Assembly (NCBI RefSeq): GCF_029784135.1 | Contig: NC_073746.1 | Span: 259,446,994 to 259,510,993, forward strand | Origin: Toxorhynchites rutilus septentrionalis | Taxonomy: Eukaryota > Arthropoda > Insecta > Diptera > Culicidae | Length of the DNA: 64,000 nt | Reading direction: 5' to 3' | Shown here: one piece after another, positions 1 through 10,903 of the stretch | Numbering within the stretch: position 1 is the stretch's first letter | Layout of the letters: every line of letters begins with the position of its first letter | Made by a program: the position numbers and the translations under genes | The notes under the pieces: generated by a model | Seen by the model: the letters and a program-made list of their open reading frames with translations, nothing else | What the model was told of the DNA's origin: nothing | The model's database searches: none

Positions 1-1
1 A

Positions 2-226
2 ATGCCCGATGAAATAAGCTACCAAATCTTCGGTAGTGCAAACATTGGAGGAATGCAAAAATATGGTAAAATTCCCATGATGGGCTTCACCGGTTATTAC
101 GAGCGTACGCTCGTAGTAGAGTTGTCCGTGTCCCGTGATCGGGTCGCAATGGTAGAGTCCATCCAAGGATGAAAGTATCCAGAGATGAAAAAGAACGCCC
201 GTTTTCTAACAAGTTTATTTCGCTAA
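2..226 (+). pseudogene. Unrecognised coding-like fragment at the window edge
   Basis: An open frame begins at an ATG at base 2 and runs 56 codons to a TGA at 170-172. The same frame stays open for another 17 codons to a TAA at 224-226. The composition looks protein-like (GFTGYYER, then a run of Val, Leu and Glu), but I do not recognise the family. The frame may continue upstream of the window, so this could be the broken 3' end of a longer gene or transposon. It lies just upstream of the DD37E and hAT transposase relics, so a mobile-element origin is plausible but not shown. Confidence 0.25.
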
Positions 227-859
227 TGGCAGGAATAACTGGGTTCCCCAGATGAAAAAGCTTGCATCTTTTCATGTATTCTTCTCTATGTTAAGTTCAT
301 TGTTTTAAATTGTGTAAATACGTAGTGTGAGTTCATTGTTACAATTATTTTTAATTGTTGTGTATTTGTTGTGATCAACTGTGATATTTTCGATAGTTAC
401 CCTAATTGTGCATGGTAATAGGGTTGTGTAAAAGGTGTATTGTGGGTGTTACAAATATAAATTTTATGTGTGTACTGTCCTATGTTCTGTGAGTGTCACA
501 ATTAAAGTTTTTATATCAATTAATTTATTGAGATGGAACAACGAGCATCACAGCACTTATTACACTGGAGCAATGACAACGTTCAGAGACGAACAGACGA
601 AATGGGTCGCGACCTGGAAAATATTTTTTATTACAGCCCAACACATTCTCTCTCCAGTTAGACTAGTCTACGTAACCCGGTAATGAAACCCTGTTGATAG
701 GGTATGTTCAATAAAGGGCGAACACGATTGCGACACATTCAACAGGACATAACTTTTTTACCATTGGGTAAAAATCAATCAAATTTTGCACACTTTCTCA
801 ATTATGTGTATTGTCTACATGCTGTCAAACTCGAAGTCGTGTTTTTCGATTCAACGAAA
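227..859. other. Non-coding stretch, 5' flank of the DD37E element
   Basis: No coding region is recognised here. The part from about 728 to 859, including the run after GCGACACA, is AT-rich and leads straight into the transposase start, so it is probably the element's 5' terminal region. A faint inverse resemblance to the region near 1925-1980 (AATCAATCAAATTTT against AATCAAACCAAAATTTT) could be decayed terminal repeats. I could not fix the outer end. Confidence 0.35.
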
Positions 860-1880
860 ATGGAGGTGAACCAACGCGAGTCGAGAGAACAAATTCTTTT
901 CAAACACCTGGAATTTCCTGACCTGTCGCACCGGCAGTTGGGAAAAATGTTGAACATTCACCATTCAACCGTCTCCAGAGTGTTGAAGCGGTTCCAGGAG
1001 CGGTTGGCGTTGGACCACGGCAAAGGAGCTGGAAGAAAACCGGGACCGGAGAAAAAAAAGACGGAGGGAAAGGTGAAGCGGATGATTAAAGCAAATCCCA
1101 ACGTCTCAAGCCGTGATTTGGCTAAAAAGTTCGGCATGTCGCAGAGCTACGTCCAGAATGCAAAGAAGAGAGCTGGACTACATACATACAAGGTACAAAA
1201 CTTCCCAAACCGCGATGAGCGGCAACAATCGACGGCTAAAACTCGGGCACGGAAGCTCTACGAGAAGATGCTGACAAAATATGGCTGCTGTGTGATGAAC
1301 GACGAAACGTATATAAAAGTCGATTTTAAGCAAATTCCGGGGTTGGAGTTTTTCACCGGCAAGAGCATGTTCGATGTGGACGACAAATTTAAGAAGAAGA
1401 AAATGTCGAAGTTCGCCTCCAAATATCTTGTTTGGCAGGCCATCTGCTCTTGCGGACTGAGGAGTGAGCCTTTCGTGACAAAGGGCACAGTAAATGGCGA
1501 GATCTACAAATCTGAGTGCCTCGAGAAGCGCCTTTTGCCGTTCTTGCAGCAGCACGACGAAGCTCCGCTATTTTGGCCAGATTTGGCATCATGCCACTAT
1601 TCTAAAAGTGTCCTGGAGTGGTATGAAGCCAATTCTGTCCATTTTGCTCTAAAGGACATGAACCCGCCAAACTGTCCGGAGCTGCGCCCGGTGGAGCAGT
1701 ACTGGGCAATAATGAAGCGGGAACTTCGGAAGAGCAAGAAGACATTCAAAGACTAAAAGGACATGTTAAGAAAATGGAAAAAAAACTGAGAAACTGGTAC
1801 CGGATGACACTGTAAAGACTTTGATGGAGGGCATCAAGCGAAAATGCGTTCAATTTTACACTCAAGGCTCCATCGATTAA
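860..1880 (+). pseudogene. DD37E Tc1/mariner-type transposase, nearly intact
   Basis: This is a cut-and-paste transposase of the IS630-Tc1-mariner superfamily. The start at 860 gives 298 codons to a TAA at 1754-1756. An earlier in-frame ATG at 704 adds residues unlike the family. Two helix-turn-helix regions lie at about residues 20-50 and 84-104, separated by a GRKPGP (AT-hook-like) linker. The catalytic residues are D148 (MNDET), D241 (FWPDLASCHY) and E279 (RPVEQYW). Exactly 37 residues separate the last two, which is the DD37E spacing known from mosquitoes (ITmD37E). The C-terminus is damaged: after the TAA, homologous-looking sequence runs on and then shifts frame in the poly-A run near 1776-1784, reaching a TAA at 1878-1880. 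All catalytic residues survive but the protein is truncated, so it is probably recently dead. Confidence 0.85.
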
Positions 1881-1984
1881 CTTTTCTTTTGATTTTTGAA
1901 GTAAATATATGTATAACACTACCCTAAAATTTTGGTTTGATTCTAAACATTATTAGAAAATTGGCATGACATTTTTTAACGATG

Positions 1985-3037
1985 AAGGGATGTGACAAAA
2001 ACCGCTTTTTCCATGGGAAAATTATTTCTGTTGCGACTGATGGTTCACCATCTATGATTGGTCGTGGTTTTATAGCTCACCCAAAGCGACAACTGATTCA
2101 CAGACAGCATATAGTAGCAAAGAATCTGAGTCCTGAATTGAATCAGTAGTTACAATATGTTATAAACGCTGTCAACAAGGTTCGAAGCAATTCTTTAAAC
2201 TCTCGGTTATTTTTCACCTATTTGAGGAAAACTACGAAGCCTTTAGTCGGTTACTTCTGCACACTGAAGCTCGCTGGCTATCCAAGGTTCTTAATTAGCA
2301 ATATTTGTGTGTGTAGTTTACAAGAAAAAGATCCGATTTGACAGAAAATCTGAACAATTGTAAAACAGATATACGTTACATGACTCATATCTTTGGTATG
2401 TTGAACAGTTAATTTGTTAATTTGTAGCTGCAGGGTGACAATGTCAACTTGATCAAAACCATATAACAGTGTGTGACTTTGTGAGTAAACTCATCTTTCA
2501 TAAACAGAATTTAAGGAGAAAATAATATTCACATTTTCCGCATTTGTCAACATTATCACAAAAGCTTCAAGACGATGTTATGTTATCAGTTGGTACTCAC
2601 TTGTAACCATTACACAAGGATATTACTACGAGGTTTGAGGAATTTCTTAAATTCACAAATTCATTAATGAATAATATTATATATTTATATAATAAGCCAT
2701 GTAAGAAGCCAATGTGATAGTGCAAAAGGGGTTGAACAGCAAAGATGAGGAGCTTAAGCAGAAATCCAACCAAGGCTACTAGAAGTTCTGGTTGCAACGT
2801 AACAAAGAAACACAGTATCCTGCATTGTGAAACTTTACTGAAAAATATCTTATCCCTCACCCATCATCATACCGTGCCGAAAAAGGGTTTAGTGTGGATA
2901 TAAACATTGAGATAAAACTAAGAAACTATTTGAAAATCAATTAACGCTGAGATTTAAGGCTTCCACACACCAATTTTAAACCGGATTTATATAGGTAGAG
3001 ATTGGTAAAAAGTCACCAGCCTCATCCATCACACTGA
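1985..3037 (+). pseudogene. hAT transposase relic, GTF2IRD2/ZBED5-like type
   Basis: Reading forward with frame changes gives hAT transposase segments in the right order: a VATDGSPSMIGR block near 2030, IHRQHIVAKNLSPELNQ near 2097, an EARWLSK block near 2270, LQGDNVNLIK near 2430, and the C-terminal dimerisation block YRAEKGFSV near 2870, ending DLRLPHTNFKP..HPSH before 3037. This matches the hAT lineage domesticated in vertebrates as GTF2IRD2, ZBED5 and SCAND3-like proteins. There are many stops and shifts, so it is dead. It follows directly on the DD37E element, which may have inserted into it. The tandem duplication starts inside this relic at 2461, and the copy from 6855 to 7431 carries only its C-terminal part. 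Confidence 0.7.
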
Positions 3038-4870
3038 TTTTTATAATTTTTTTTATATCTACTTTGCGGTTTTAATGTTTCTTCTTTCACAAAATTAGTT
3101 ACCTATTTAAGTATTTGTTGTAATATGAATTATTATTAATTACACTTGATATTTGCTGAATTTTATGTCTGTTAATTGTTAAATTTTGATGAGAAAATGA
3201 TGTCAAGTTCACTCACTTAACGAACCGCATAGTTTTGAAAGTGGACAGTATTTGGTTTGAATAAAAAAAACTAAAGATAAAATTTAAAAAAAATTGTCTA
3301 TAGGGTTCTAAGGTATCACTTCATTTTGGAAAAGGGGTCTCTTGCAAAAATAGTTTGAGAATCCCTGATTTAAAGCATATCAAACTAATTTTGAAGAATT
3401 TCCGATTTAAAATTGCTTTCGCAGTGAAAATAATTTTTATCGCTAACATTACTTCATAGAAGTCTGACCTGTTTTCCAATGTGGTACTTTTACTGGAAGC
3501 GTAGTCCTACGTCAAAATCATTATACAAAGTATCTCAATAAAGGCATTTTCCATCACTTCCTGCAATTTTTTCCGTCTTTCTAGCAACTGAGCGATACTA
3601 TTTCGATATAACGGTGTCAGTATCGATACGATTCATAAGTCCACCCATTCTTGCACTTCTTTTTCCTGAAATTACAACGGAACGAGAAGTACAACTTATT
3701 TTATGATGTGGGTAAAACGGACAGGTGTGTAGACGCGAGGCATTCGTTAGGACTAGAATAAACAGATTTTTCATTGTCCGTCTTACCCCCACTAGAAGCT
3801 GGCCGTTTGACCTCATCAGGACAATTATTTCAATAATTTAAATTATCGACCAACTATTGAATTTAATTTTTGGTACATGCCTAACATCTCTTTGATGGGC
3901 ACTTACATATCAGAATATATCTACCATTAAATTGAGTTTTGAAATTAAACCACTCAAAATGCTTACTATCGAGGCCGCGAGAAATAAATCGCACGCGAAA
4001 TCACTTCTGGTTTTCGGTTTTTGTTATCTTTTCCCACTTATGTCCAATTGTCATTGTCATAGGGTGATTCAAATAGTATAGAATAACATGTAGGATGGGT
4101 TCTCATCAACAGAAATATTATACTTCGCGTGCAACAGAGAAGGCTCTGAAAAACCTCCCCACCACACCCTCTGTATTTTCCCGACCTTGCGCCTTGCGAT
4201 TTTTCATTTATTTTCCCCTACTTATATACTGCCTTTCTAGTCTAGAAATTTGAAAAAATCAATTTTTTTTCCTTCATAATTCTGTAAATTAGGCATTCAA
4301 GAATATACCATAGAAAGGACTTTTCGAGAATCCCATTGTTTACTGAGTTGGAGCCATTTTAGTGATGCGGTTTCTAACCTGGTAGGGCCATAATAATGAA
4401 CTTCAAACGCGTTTTTCTCGAAACTACTTTTTTCAAACTGGCGTACATGATATCTGAAGTTCTACTGAACCGATTCATGGTGAATCTATATGAGTACAAT
4501 CTATATGCATCTCTCTATCGCATGAACCATTGAAAAATGATATTTTTAAAATTTTAATATTTTTAAAAAATCGGGAAACGTAAAAAACACTTTAAAAACA
4601 GCATTTTTTTCTTCAAACGGCCGCCATTTTGTTAAAAAAGATGTTTGTGACTTGTCCGAGGTTCATGCGATAACGGAATCCTTACTGATTCAGAATCTGT
4701 TCGATTTTTTGGTTTCAGATAACCAGAAGGGCTAGAATCGTGTATGCCATAGCACACGTTTTTTGACCCCCCCTCACTTAATTAGCTTGTAACTATTATA
4801 GTTATGAATATTTTTTCTCCGTCCATTTTTTGTTTTATTGTTAATACATAGATGAACAAATAATGATTCA
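3038..4870. other. Non-coding, AT-rich part of the duplicated unit
   Basis: No gene is recognised. Bases 3341-3515 are a diverged copy of the dispersed repeat also at 16360-16615 and 19742-20000, ending in the same palindrome (GTAGTCCTACGTC at 3501). The stretch 4240-4860 is AT-rich and repetitive, with CGGCCGCCATTTTG near 4618 and GGCATTCAAGAATATACC near 4291. It probably belongs to the mariner-type element whose coding relic follows. The same content recurs at 7432-9264. Confidence 0.5.
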
Positions 4871-5130
4871 ATGGATACTAAAAATACTCTTTGTTTAATT
4901 TCTACGGAGCTCGAAAAAACATTCGAAATTATTGTCTCTAAACTAGAATACCCCCTTAAGAGATACCGTAAGGGTGATCATTACAGCTTGGACAATGAGT
5001 TGAATGCAGCTATCGCATCCTGGGTTCGTGAAAAGTCGAAAGATTTTTCAGTGACTGTATGGAAAAACTTCAAAAAACACATTGAAAGAAATGGTACCTA
5101 ATACTTAACGGTGACTATGTTTCAAAATAA
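4871..5130 (+). pseudogene. Mariner-type transposase C-terminal relic (copy A)
   Basis: A short frame of 76 codons ends with a frame change to the terminal LNGDYVSK, stop at 5128-5130. Mariner transposases typically end in a region like this, with a basic tail closing on NGDYV or GGEYV. No catalytic residue is kept. The first part (GAGCTCGAAAAAAC through TAGAATACCCCCTTAAG) recurs near 48075-48127, so the family is dispersed in this genome. An identical copy is at 9265-9524. Confidence 0.5.
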
Positions 5131-5894
5131 ATACATGATTTTGAATGTTAAGATTTGTACTTCAGTTTGTTGTTTACCCTATCTTGCTTGCTTGTTTTTG
5201 TGGATAACTTATATGGATGGTATCTATTTTCCTTCGTTTCGTATTTTTTATCATGGCATTTAAAAGTTTGAAAACATCCGCTTCAGTAGCTCCTGGCTCG
5301 ATTCTAAGCTATTCTGATATACGAGTTTAGTTTTCATACAATAATTATTCGTCTCCGAAATGTTTTGGTTGTTCCAAATGTGATTAGTTTTTTGTATAGA
5401 ATTAGTATCGAAATAGTGCAAAGGCTCATGTCGAAAAACACTTTATCACGCTCCATTTTCCAGAATGCAAATAGAAAGTTGTACCCTGAACGAATCAGAA
5501 ACATATTCAATTTCTGGCAAATACAAATTCCTCCATTCCTCCACGGTTTACGGTATTGTTAAAACTCTCAAGTCCCAGAAAGGCAGATTATGTCAACTCT
5601 TCTATTGGCAAAAACAGCAAAATTTGTAGAAGTATTTGCTAACGTTCATGTTCATGCTAACTTTTCGTAATCATTCAACACTTTCAACACCGTTCTACAT
5701 TATACAAATTAAATTAAAATTCACAACACATTCGATACTGATGTACGACTTGATATCGTCTACGATATTCGCTAACGTTTGGTTTCTCGAAAAAAAATTC
5801 TTCGCCAATCACAGTCGTTCATCGAAGAGCCTAAACTATTCCATCATTTGACCACGCTCGTAAATATAAATGAATAGTTCGTTGAATCTCTGAT
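5131..5894. other. Unassigned sequence between mariner relic and Nudix pseudogene
   Basis: Short open frames occur on both strands but none resembles a known protein. On the minus strand this region lies downstream of the Nudix pseudogene and could be its decayed 3' part. I see no poly-A tract or splice pattern that would show this. The equivalent stretch in the second duplicate is 9525-10288. Confidence 0.3.
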
Positions 5895-6172
5895 ACAATC
5901 TGCCGTGTTATGGTCCGGGAGACTCTCGACCGAAATTCGAAAATATCGAAATTGTCTCATCGGGAACCAAGTATAATCTTGAGGAAAGCAAGAATATAAC
6001 ATCCCAAAACTTTCCGTCCGCCTTGCCCCGAATGTAGTATCCGATCTCCTCAAGAACTTCCCTCAAAGCACAGTTAAACGGGTGCTCTTTTCTTTGCTCC
6101 TATGAGATTCTACCAAGAGAACATGTTTCATGTCTTCTGATAACAAAAGGGCTGCATCAGTACGAATCGTAC
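5895..6172 (-). pseudogene. Nudix/Dcp2-like mRNA-decapping enzyme pseudogene (copy A)
   Basis: Read on the minus strand with frame changes, this shows the start of a Nudix fold and its signature. The beta strand ALLLSEDMKHVLLVES near 6110-6160 matches the Dcp2 strand before the WGFPKGK loop. The loop itself is mostly deleted. The Nudix helix follows as NCALREVLEEIGY near 6035-6080, with the REVLEE metal-binding glutamates. Downstream are RLYLVPDE and, in another frame, SVESLPDH, both in the order expected for Dcp2. Dcp2 removes the m7G cap from mRNA. Frameshifts and the missing loop make this a dead fragment. No intron is visible over this short span, consistent with a retrocopy, but no poly-A tail is seen. 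Another Nudix protein is possible. Confidence 0.6.
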
Positions 6173-6403
6173 TGAGGTTCCGCAAATAGGACGAAATAAT
6201 CTCTTCGATTTTTGCTGCCGTAAATATGGAAGTTGTCTGAAGAGCTGATATGTATATCTATAATATCCACATCTTTGCCATTCACTCCAACATAAATGCC
6301 AAATGCCAAATAATGCTAATGCCCTTTTTCTACTTCGTAGCAGATCCCAATCAAGTTATTGGGAACTTTTATAGGTATGACAAGCTGTGCTGCTAGTTTT
6401 TTT
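6157..6403 (-). pseudogene. Unrecognised protein-like relic upstream of the Nudix pseudogene (copy A)
   Basis: On the minus strand a frame of about 82 codons, with one internal TAG, reads as credible protein: VIPIKVPNNLIGICYEVEKG, then LAFGIYVGVNGKDVDIIDIH, then NFHIYGSKNRRDYF. The mix of hydrophobic strands and charged turns is unlike random AT-rich translation. I do not recognise the family. It sits immediately 5' of the Nudix fragment on the same strand, so the two may come from one transcript or element joined with a frame change. An identical copy is at 10551-10797. Confidence 0.35.
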
Positions 6404-6509
6404 CAAAATTTCTCTTGGAATGCAAAGACTCGATGAACCACGCCCTTTCACGTTGAAATGTTATTGAACAAATCAACATTGCACCGAAAAAAATCATTTT
6501 AATACATAA

Positions 6510-6848
6510 AGCCTACCGCAAGGCTCCTGCCTAAGCCCCCTCTTGTACAGTTTTTACGTCAATGATATGGATGATTGTCTAACTAGAGACTGCACGCTGA
6601 GACAACTTGCAGACGATGGAGTTATTTCCATCACGGGTACTAATCCCGTCGTTCTGCAAAAGTCGTCGCAAGATACCCTGAACAATCTGTTGACGTGGGC
6701 CCGCAAGCTGGGTATCGAATTCTCTACGGAGAAAACTGAAATGGTCGTTTTTTCTAGGAAGCACGAACCCGCCCAATTCCAGCTTCAACTATCCGGCAAA
6801 ACGATCCAACACTCTATGGTTTTCAAATACCTGGGTGTATATTTTGAT
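6510..6848 (+). pseudogene. LINE reverse transcriptase fragment cut by the duplication junction
   Basis: This starts in the reverse transcriptase at LPQGSCLSPLLYSFYVND and keeps the catalytic-motif region as LADDG near 6610 (the family norm is YADD or FADD), then KTEMVVFSRK and FKYLGVYFD. It stops abruptly at 6848, where copy A ends. The intact continuation is in copy B (10904 onward). The 5' truncation is shared by both copies and is typical of incomplete target-primed reverse transcription. Confidence 0.85.
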
Positions 6849-9264
6849 AACAGTATATAACAGTGTGTGACTTTGTGAGTAAACTCATCTTTCATAAACA
6901 GAATTTAAGGAGAAAATAATATTCACATTTTCCGCATTTGTCAACATTATCACAAAAGCTTCAAGACGATGTTATGTTATCAGTTGGTACTCACTTGTAA
7001 CCATTACACAAGGATATTACTACGAGGTTTGAGGAATTTCTTAAATTCACAAATTCATTAATGAATAATATTATATATTTATATAATAAGCCATGTAAGA
7101 AGCCAATGTGATAGTGCAAAAGGGGTTGAACAGCAAAGATGAGGAGCTTAAGCAGAAATCCAACCAAGGCTACTAGAAGTTCTGGTTGCAACGTAACAAA
7201 GAAACACAGTATCCTGCATTGTGAAACTTTACTGAAAAATATCTTATCCCTCACCCATCATCATACCGTGCCGAAAAAGGGTTTAGTGTGGATATAAACA
7301 TTGAGATAAAACTAAGAAACTATTTGAAAATCAATTAACGCTGAGATTTAAGGCTTCCACACACCAATTTTAAACCGGATTTATATAGGTAGAGATTGGT
7401 AAAAAGTCACCAGCCTCATCCATCACACTGATTTTTATAATTTTTTTTATATCTACTTTGCGGTTTTAATGTTTCTTCTTTCACAAAATTAGTTACCTAT
7501 TTAAGTATTTGTTGTAATATGAATTATTATTAATTACACTTGATATTTGCTGAATTTTATGTCTGTTAATTGTTAAATTTTGATGAGAAAATGATGTCAA
7601 GTTCACTCACTTAACGAACCGCATAGTTTTGAAAGTGGACAGTATTTGGTTTGAATAAAAAAAACTAAAGATAAAATTTAAAAAAAATTGTCTATAGGGT
7701 TCTAAGGTATCACTTCATTTTGGAAAAGGGGTCTCTTGCAAAAATAGTTTGAGAATCCCTGATTTAAAGCATATCAAACTAATTTTGAAGAATTTCCGAT
7801 TTAAAATTGCTTTCGCAGTGAAAATAATTTTTATCGCTAACATTACTTCATAGAAGTCTGACCTGTTTTCCAATGTGGTACTTTTACTGGAAGCGTAGTC
7901 CTACGTCAAAATCATTATACAAAGTATCTCAATAAAGGCATTTTCCATCACTTCCTGCAATTTTTTCCGTCTTTCTAGCAACTGAGCGATACTATTTCGA
8001 TATAACGGTGTCAGTATCGATACGATTCATAAGTCCACCCATTCTTGCACTTCTTTTTCCTGAAATTACAACGGAACGAGAAGTACAACTTATTTTATGA
8101 TGTGGGTAAAACGGACAGGTGTGTAGACGCGAGGCATTCGTTAGGACTAGAATAAACAGATTTTTCATTGTCCGTCTTACCCCCACTAGAAGCTGGCCGT
8201 TTGACCTCATCAGGACAATTATTTCAATAATTTAAATTATCGACCAACTATTGAATTTAATTTTTGGTACATGCCTAACATCTCTTTGATGGGCACTTAC
8301 ATATCAGAATATATCTACCATTAAATTGAGTTTTGAAATTAAACCACTCAAAATGCTTACTATCGAGGCCGCGAGAAATAAATCGCACGCGAAATCACTT
8401 CTGGTTTTCGGTTTTTGTTATCTTTTCCCACTTATGTCCAATTGTCATTGTCATAGGGTGATTCAAATAGTATAGAATAACATGTAGGATGGGTTCTCAT
8501 CAACAGAAATATTATACTTCGCGTGCAACAGAGAAGGCTCTGAAAAACCTCCCCACCACACCCTCTGTATTTTCCCGACCTTGCGCCTTGCGATTTTTCA
8601 TTTATTTTCCCCTACTTATATACTGCCTTTCTAGTCTAGAAATTTGAAAAAATCAATTTTTTTTCCTTCATAATTCTGTAAATTAGGCATTCAAGAATAT
8701 ACCATAGAAAGGACTTTTCGAGAATCCCATTGTTTACTGAGTTGGAGCCATTTTAGTGATGCGGTTTCTAACCTGGTAGGGCCATAATAATGAACTTCAA
8801 ACGCGTTTTTCTCGAAACTACTTTTTTCAAACTGGCGTACATGATATCTGAAGTTCTACTGAACCGATTCATGGTGAATCTATATGAGTACAATCTATAT
8901 GCATCTCTCTATCGCATGAACCATTGAAAAATGATATTTTTAAAATTTTAATATTTTTAAAAAATCGGGAAACGTAAAAAACACTTTAAAAACAGCATTT
9001 TTTTCTTCAAACGGCCGCCATTTTGTTAAAAAAGATGTTTGTGACTTGTCCGAGGTTCATGCGATAACGGAATCCTTACTGATTCAGAATCTGTTCGATT
9101 TTTTGGTTTCAGATAACCAGAAGGGCTAGAATCGTGTATGCCATAGCACACGTTTTTTGACCCCCCCTCACTTAATTAGCTTGTAACTATTATAGTTATG
9201 AATATTTTTTCTCCGTCCATTTTTTGTTTTATTGTTAATACATAGATGAACAAATAATGATTCA

Positions 9265-9524
9265 ATGGATACTAAAAATACTCTTTGTTTAATTTCTACG
9301 GAGCTCGAAAAAACATTCGAAATTATTGTCTCTAAACTAGAATACCCCCTTAAGAGATACCGTAAGGGTGATCATTACAGCTTGGACAATGAGTTGAATG
9401 CAGCTATCGCATCCTGGGTTCGTGAAAAGTCGAAAGATTTTTCAGTGACTGTATGGAAAAACTTCAAAAAACACATTGAAAGAAATGGTACCTAATACTT
9501 AACGGTGACTATGTTTCAAAATAA
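9265..9524 (+). pseudogene. Mariner-type transposase C-terminal relic (copy B)
   Basis: This is the tandem-duplicate of the relic at 4871-5130, with the same open frame and the same shifted NGDYVSK end. It adds no independent evidence about the family. Confidence 0.5.
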
Positions 9525-10288
9525 ATACATGATTTTGAATGTTAAGATTTGTACTTCAGTTTGTTGTTTACCCTATCTTGCTTGCTTGTTTTTGTGGATA
9601 ACTTATATGGATGGTATCTATTTTCCTTCGTTTCGTATTTTTTATCATGGCATTTAAAAGTTTGAAAACATCCGCTTCAGTAGCTCCTGGCTCGATTCTA
9701 AGCTATTCTGATATACGAGTTTAGTTTTCATACAATAATTATTCGTCTCCGAAATGTTTTGGTTGTTCCAAATGTGATTAGTTTTTTGTATAGAATTAGT
9801 ATCGAAATAGTGCAAAGGCTCATGTCGAAAAACACTTTATCACGCTCCATTTTCCAGAATGCAAATAGAAAGTTGTACCCTGAACGAATCAGAAACATAT
9901 TCAATTTCTGGCAAATACAAATTCCTCCATTCCTCCACGGTTTACGGTATTGTTAAAACTCTCAAGTCCCAGAAAGGCAGATTATGTCAACTCTTCTATT
10001 GGCAAAAACAGCAAAATTTGTAGAAGTATTTGCTAACGTTCATGTTCATGCTAACTTTTCGTAATCATTCAACACTTTCAACACCGTTCTACATTATACA
10101 AATTAAATTAAAATTCACAACACATTCGATACTGATGTACGACTTGATATCGTCTACGATATTCGCTAACGTTTGGTTTCTCGAAAAAAAATTCTTCGCC
10201 AATCACAGTCGTTCATCGAAGAGCCTAAACTATTCCATCATTTGACCACGCTCGTAAATATAAATGAATAGTTCGTTGAATCTCTGAT

Positions 10289-10566
10289 ACAATCTGCCGT
10301 GTTATGGTCCGGGAGACTCTCGACCGAAATTCGAAAATATCGAAATTGTCTCATCGGGAACCAAGTATAATCTTGAGGAAAGCAAGAATATAACATCCCA
10401 AAACTTTCCGTCCGCCTTGCCCCGAATGTAGTATCCGATCTCCTCAAGAACTTCCCTCAAAGCACAGTTAAACGGGTGCTCTTTTCTTTGCTCCTATGAG
10501 ATTCTACCAAGAGAACATGTTTCATGTCTTCTGATAACAAAAGGGCTGCATCAGTACGAATCGTAC
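10289..10566 (-). pseudogene. Nudix/Dcp2-like pseudogene (copy B)
   Basis: This is the tandem-duplicate of the pseudogene at 5895-6172, offset by 4394 bases and identical where compared. It carries the same REVLEE Nudix helix, the same loop deletion and the same frame breaks, so the decay came before the duplication. Confidence 0.6.
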
Positions 10567-10797
10567 TGAGGTTCCGCAAATAGGACGAAATAATCTCTTC
10601 GATTTTTGCTGCCGTAAATATGGAAGTTGTCTGAAGAGCTGATATGTATATCTATAATATCCACATCTTTGCCATTCACTCCAACATAAATGCCAAATGC
10701 CAAATAATGCTAATGCCCTTTTTCTACTTCGTAGCAGATCCCAATCAAGTTATTGGGAACTTTTATAGGTATGACAAGCTGTGCTGCTAGTTTTTTT
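10551..10797 (-). pseudogene. Unrecognised protein-like relic (copy B)
   Basis: This is the tandem-duplicate of the relic at 6157-6403, with the same internal stop. Confidence 0.35.
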
Positions 10798-10903
10798 CAA
10801 AATTTCTCTTGGAATGCAAAGACTCGATGAACCACGCCCTTTCACGTTGAAATGTTATTGAACAAATCAACATTGCACCGAAAAAAATCATTTTAATACA
10901 TAA

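Larger units (their letters stand above)
2461..6848. repeat. Tandem segmental duplication, copy A (4388 bp)
   Basis: This segment recurs at a constant offset of 4394 bases. Every stretch I compared was identical in the two copies. The left edge falls within the hAT relic and the right edge within the LINE reverse transcriptase. The six bases AACAGT separate the copies. Contents in order: hAT C-terminal relic, AT-rich filler, a diverged copy of the repeat around 16.4 and 19.8 kb (near 3341-3515), a mariner C-terminal relic, a minus-strand Nudix pseudogene, and the start of the LINE fragment. The near-identity implies a very recent duplication or a false duplication in the assembly. Confidence 0.95.

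Noticed and set aside
1178..1592. Minus-strand frames of 67-125 codons opposite the DD37E transposase
   Set aside because: They are antisense shadows of a clear transposase reading frame.
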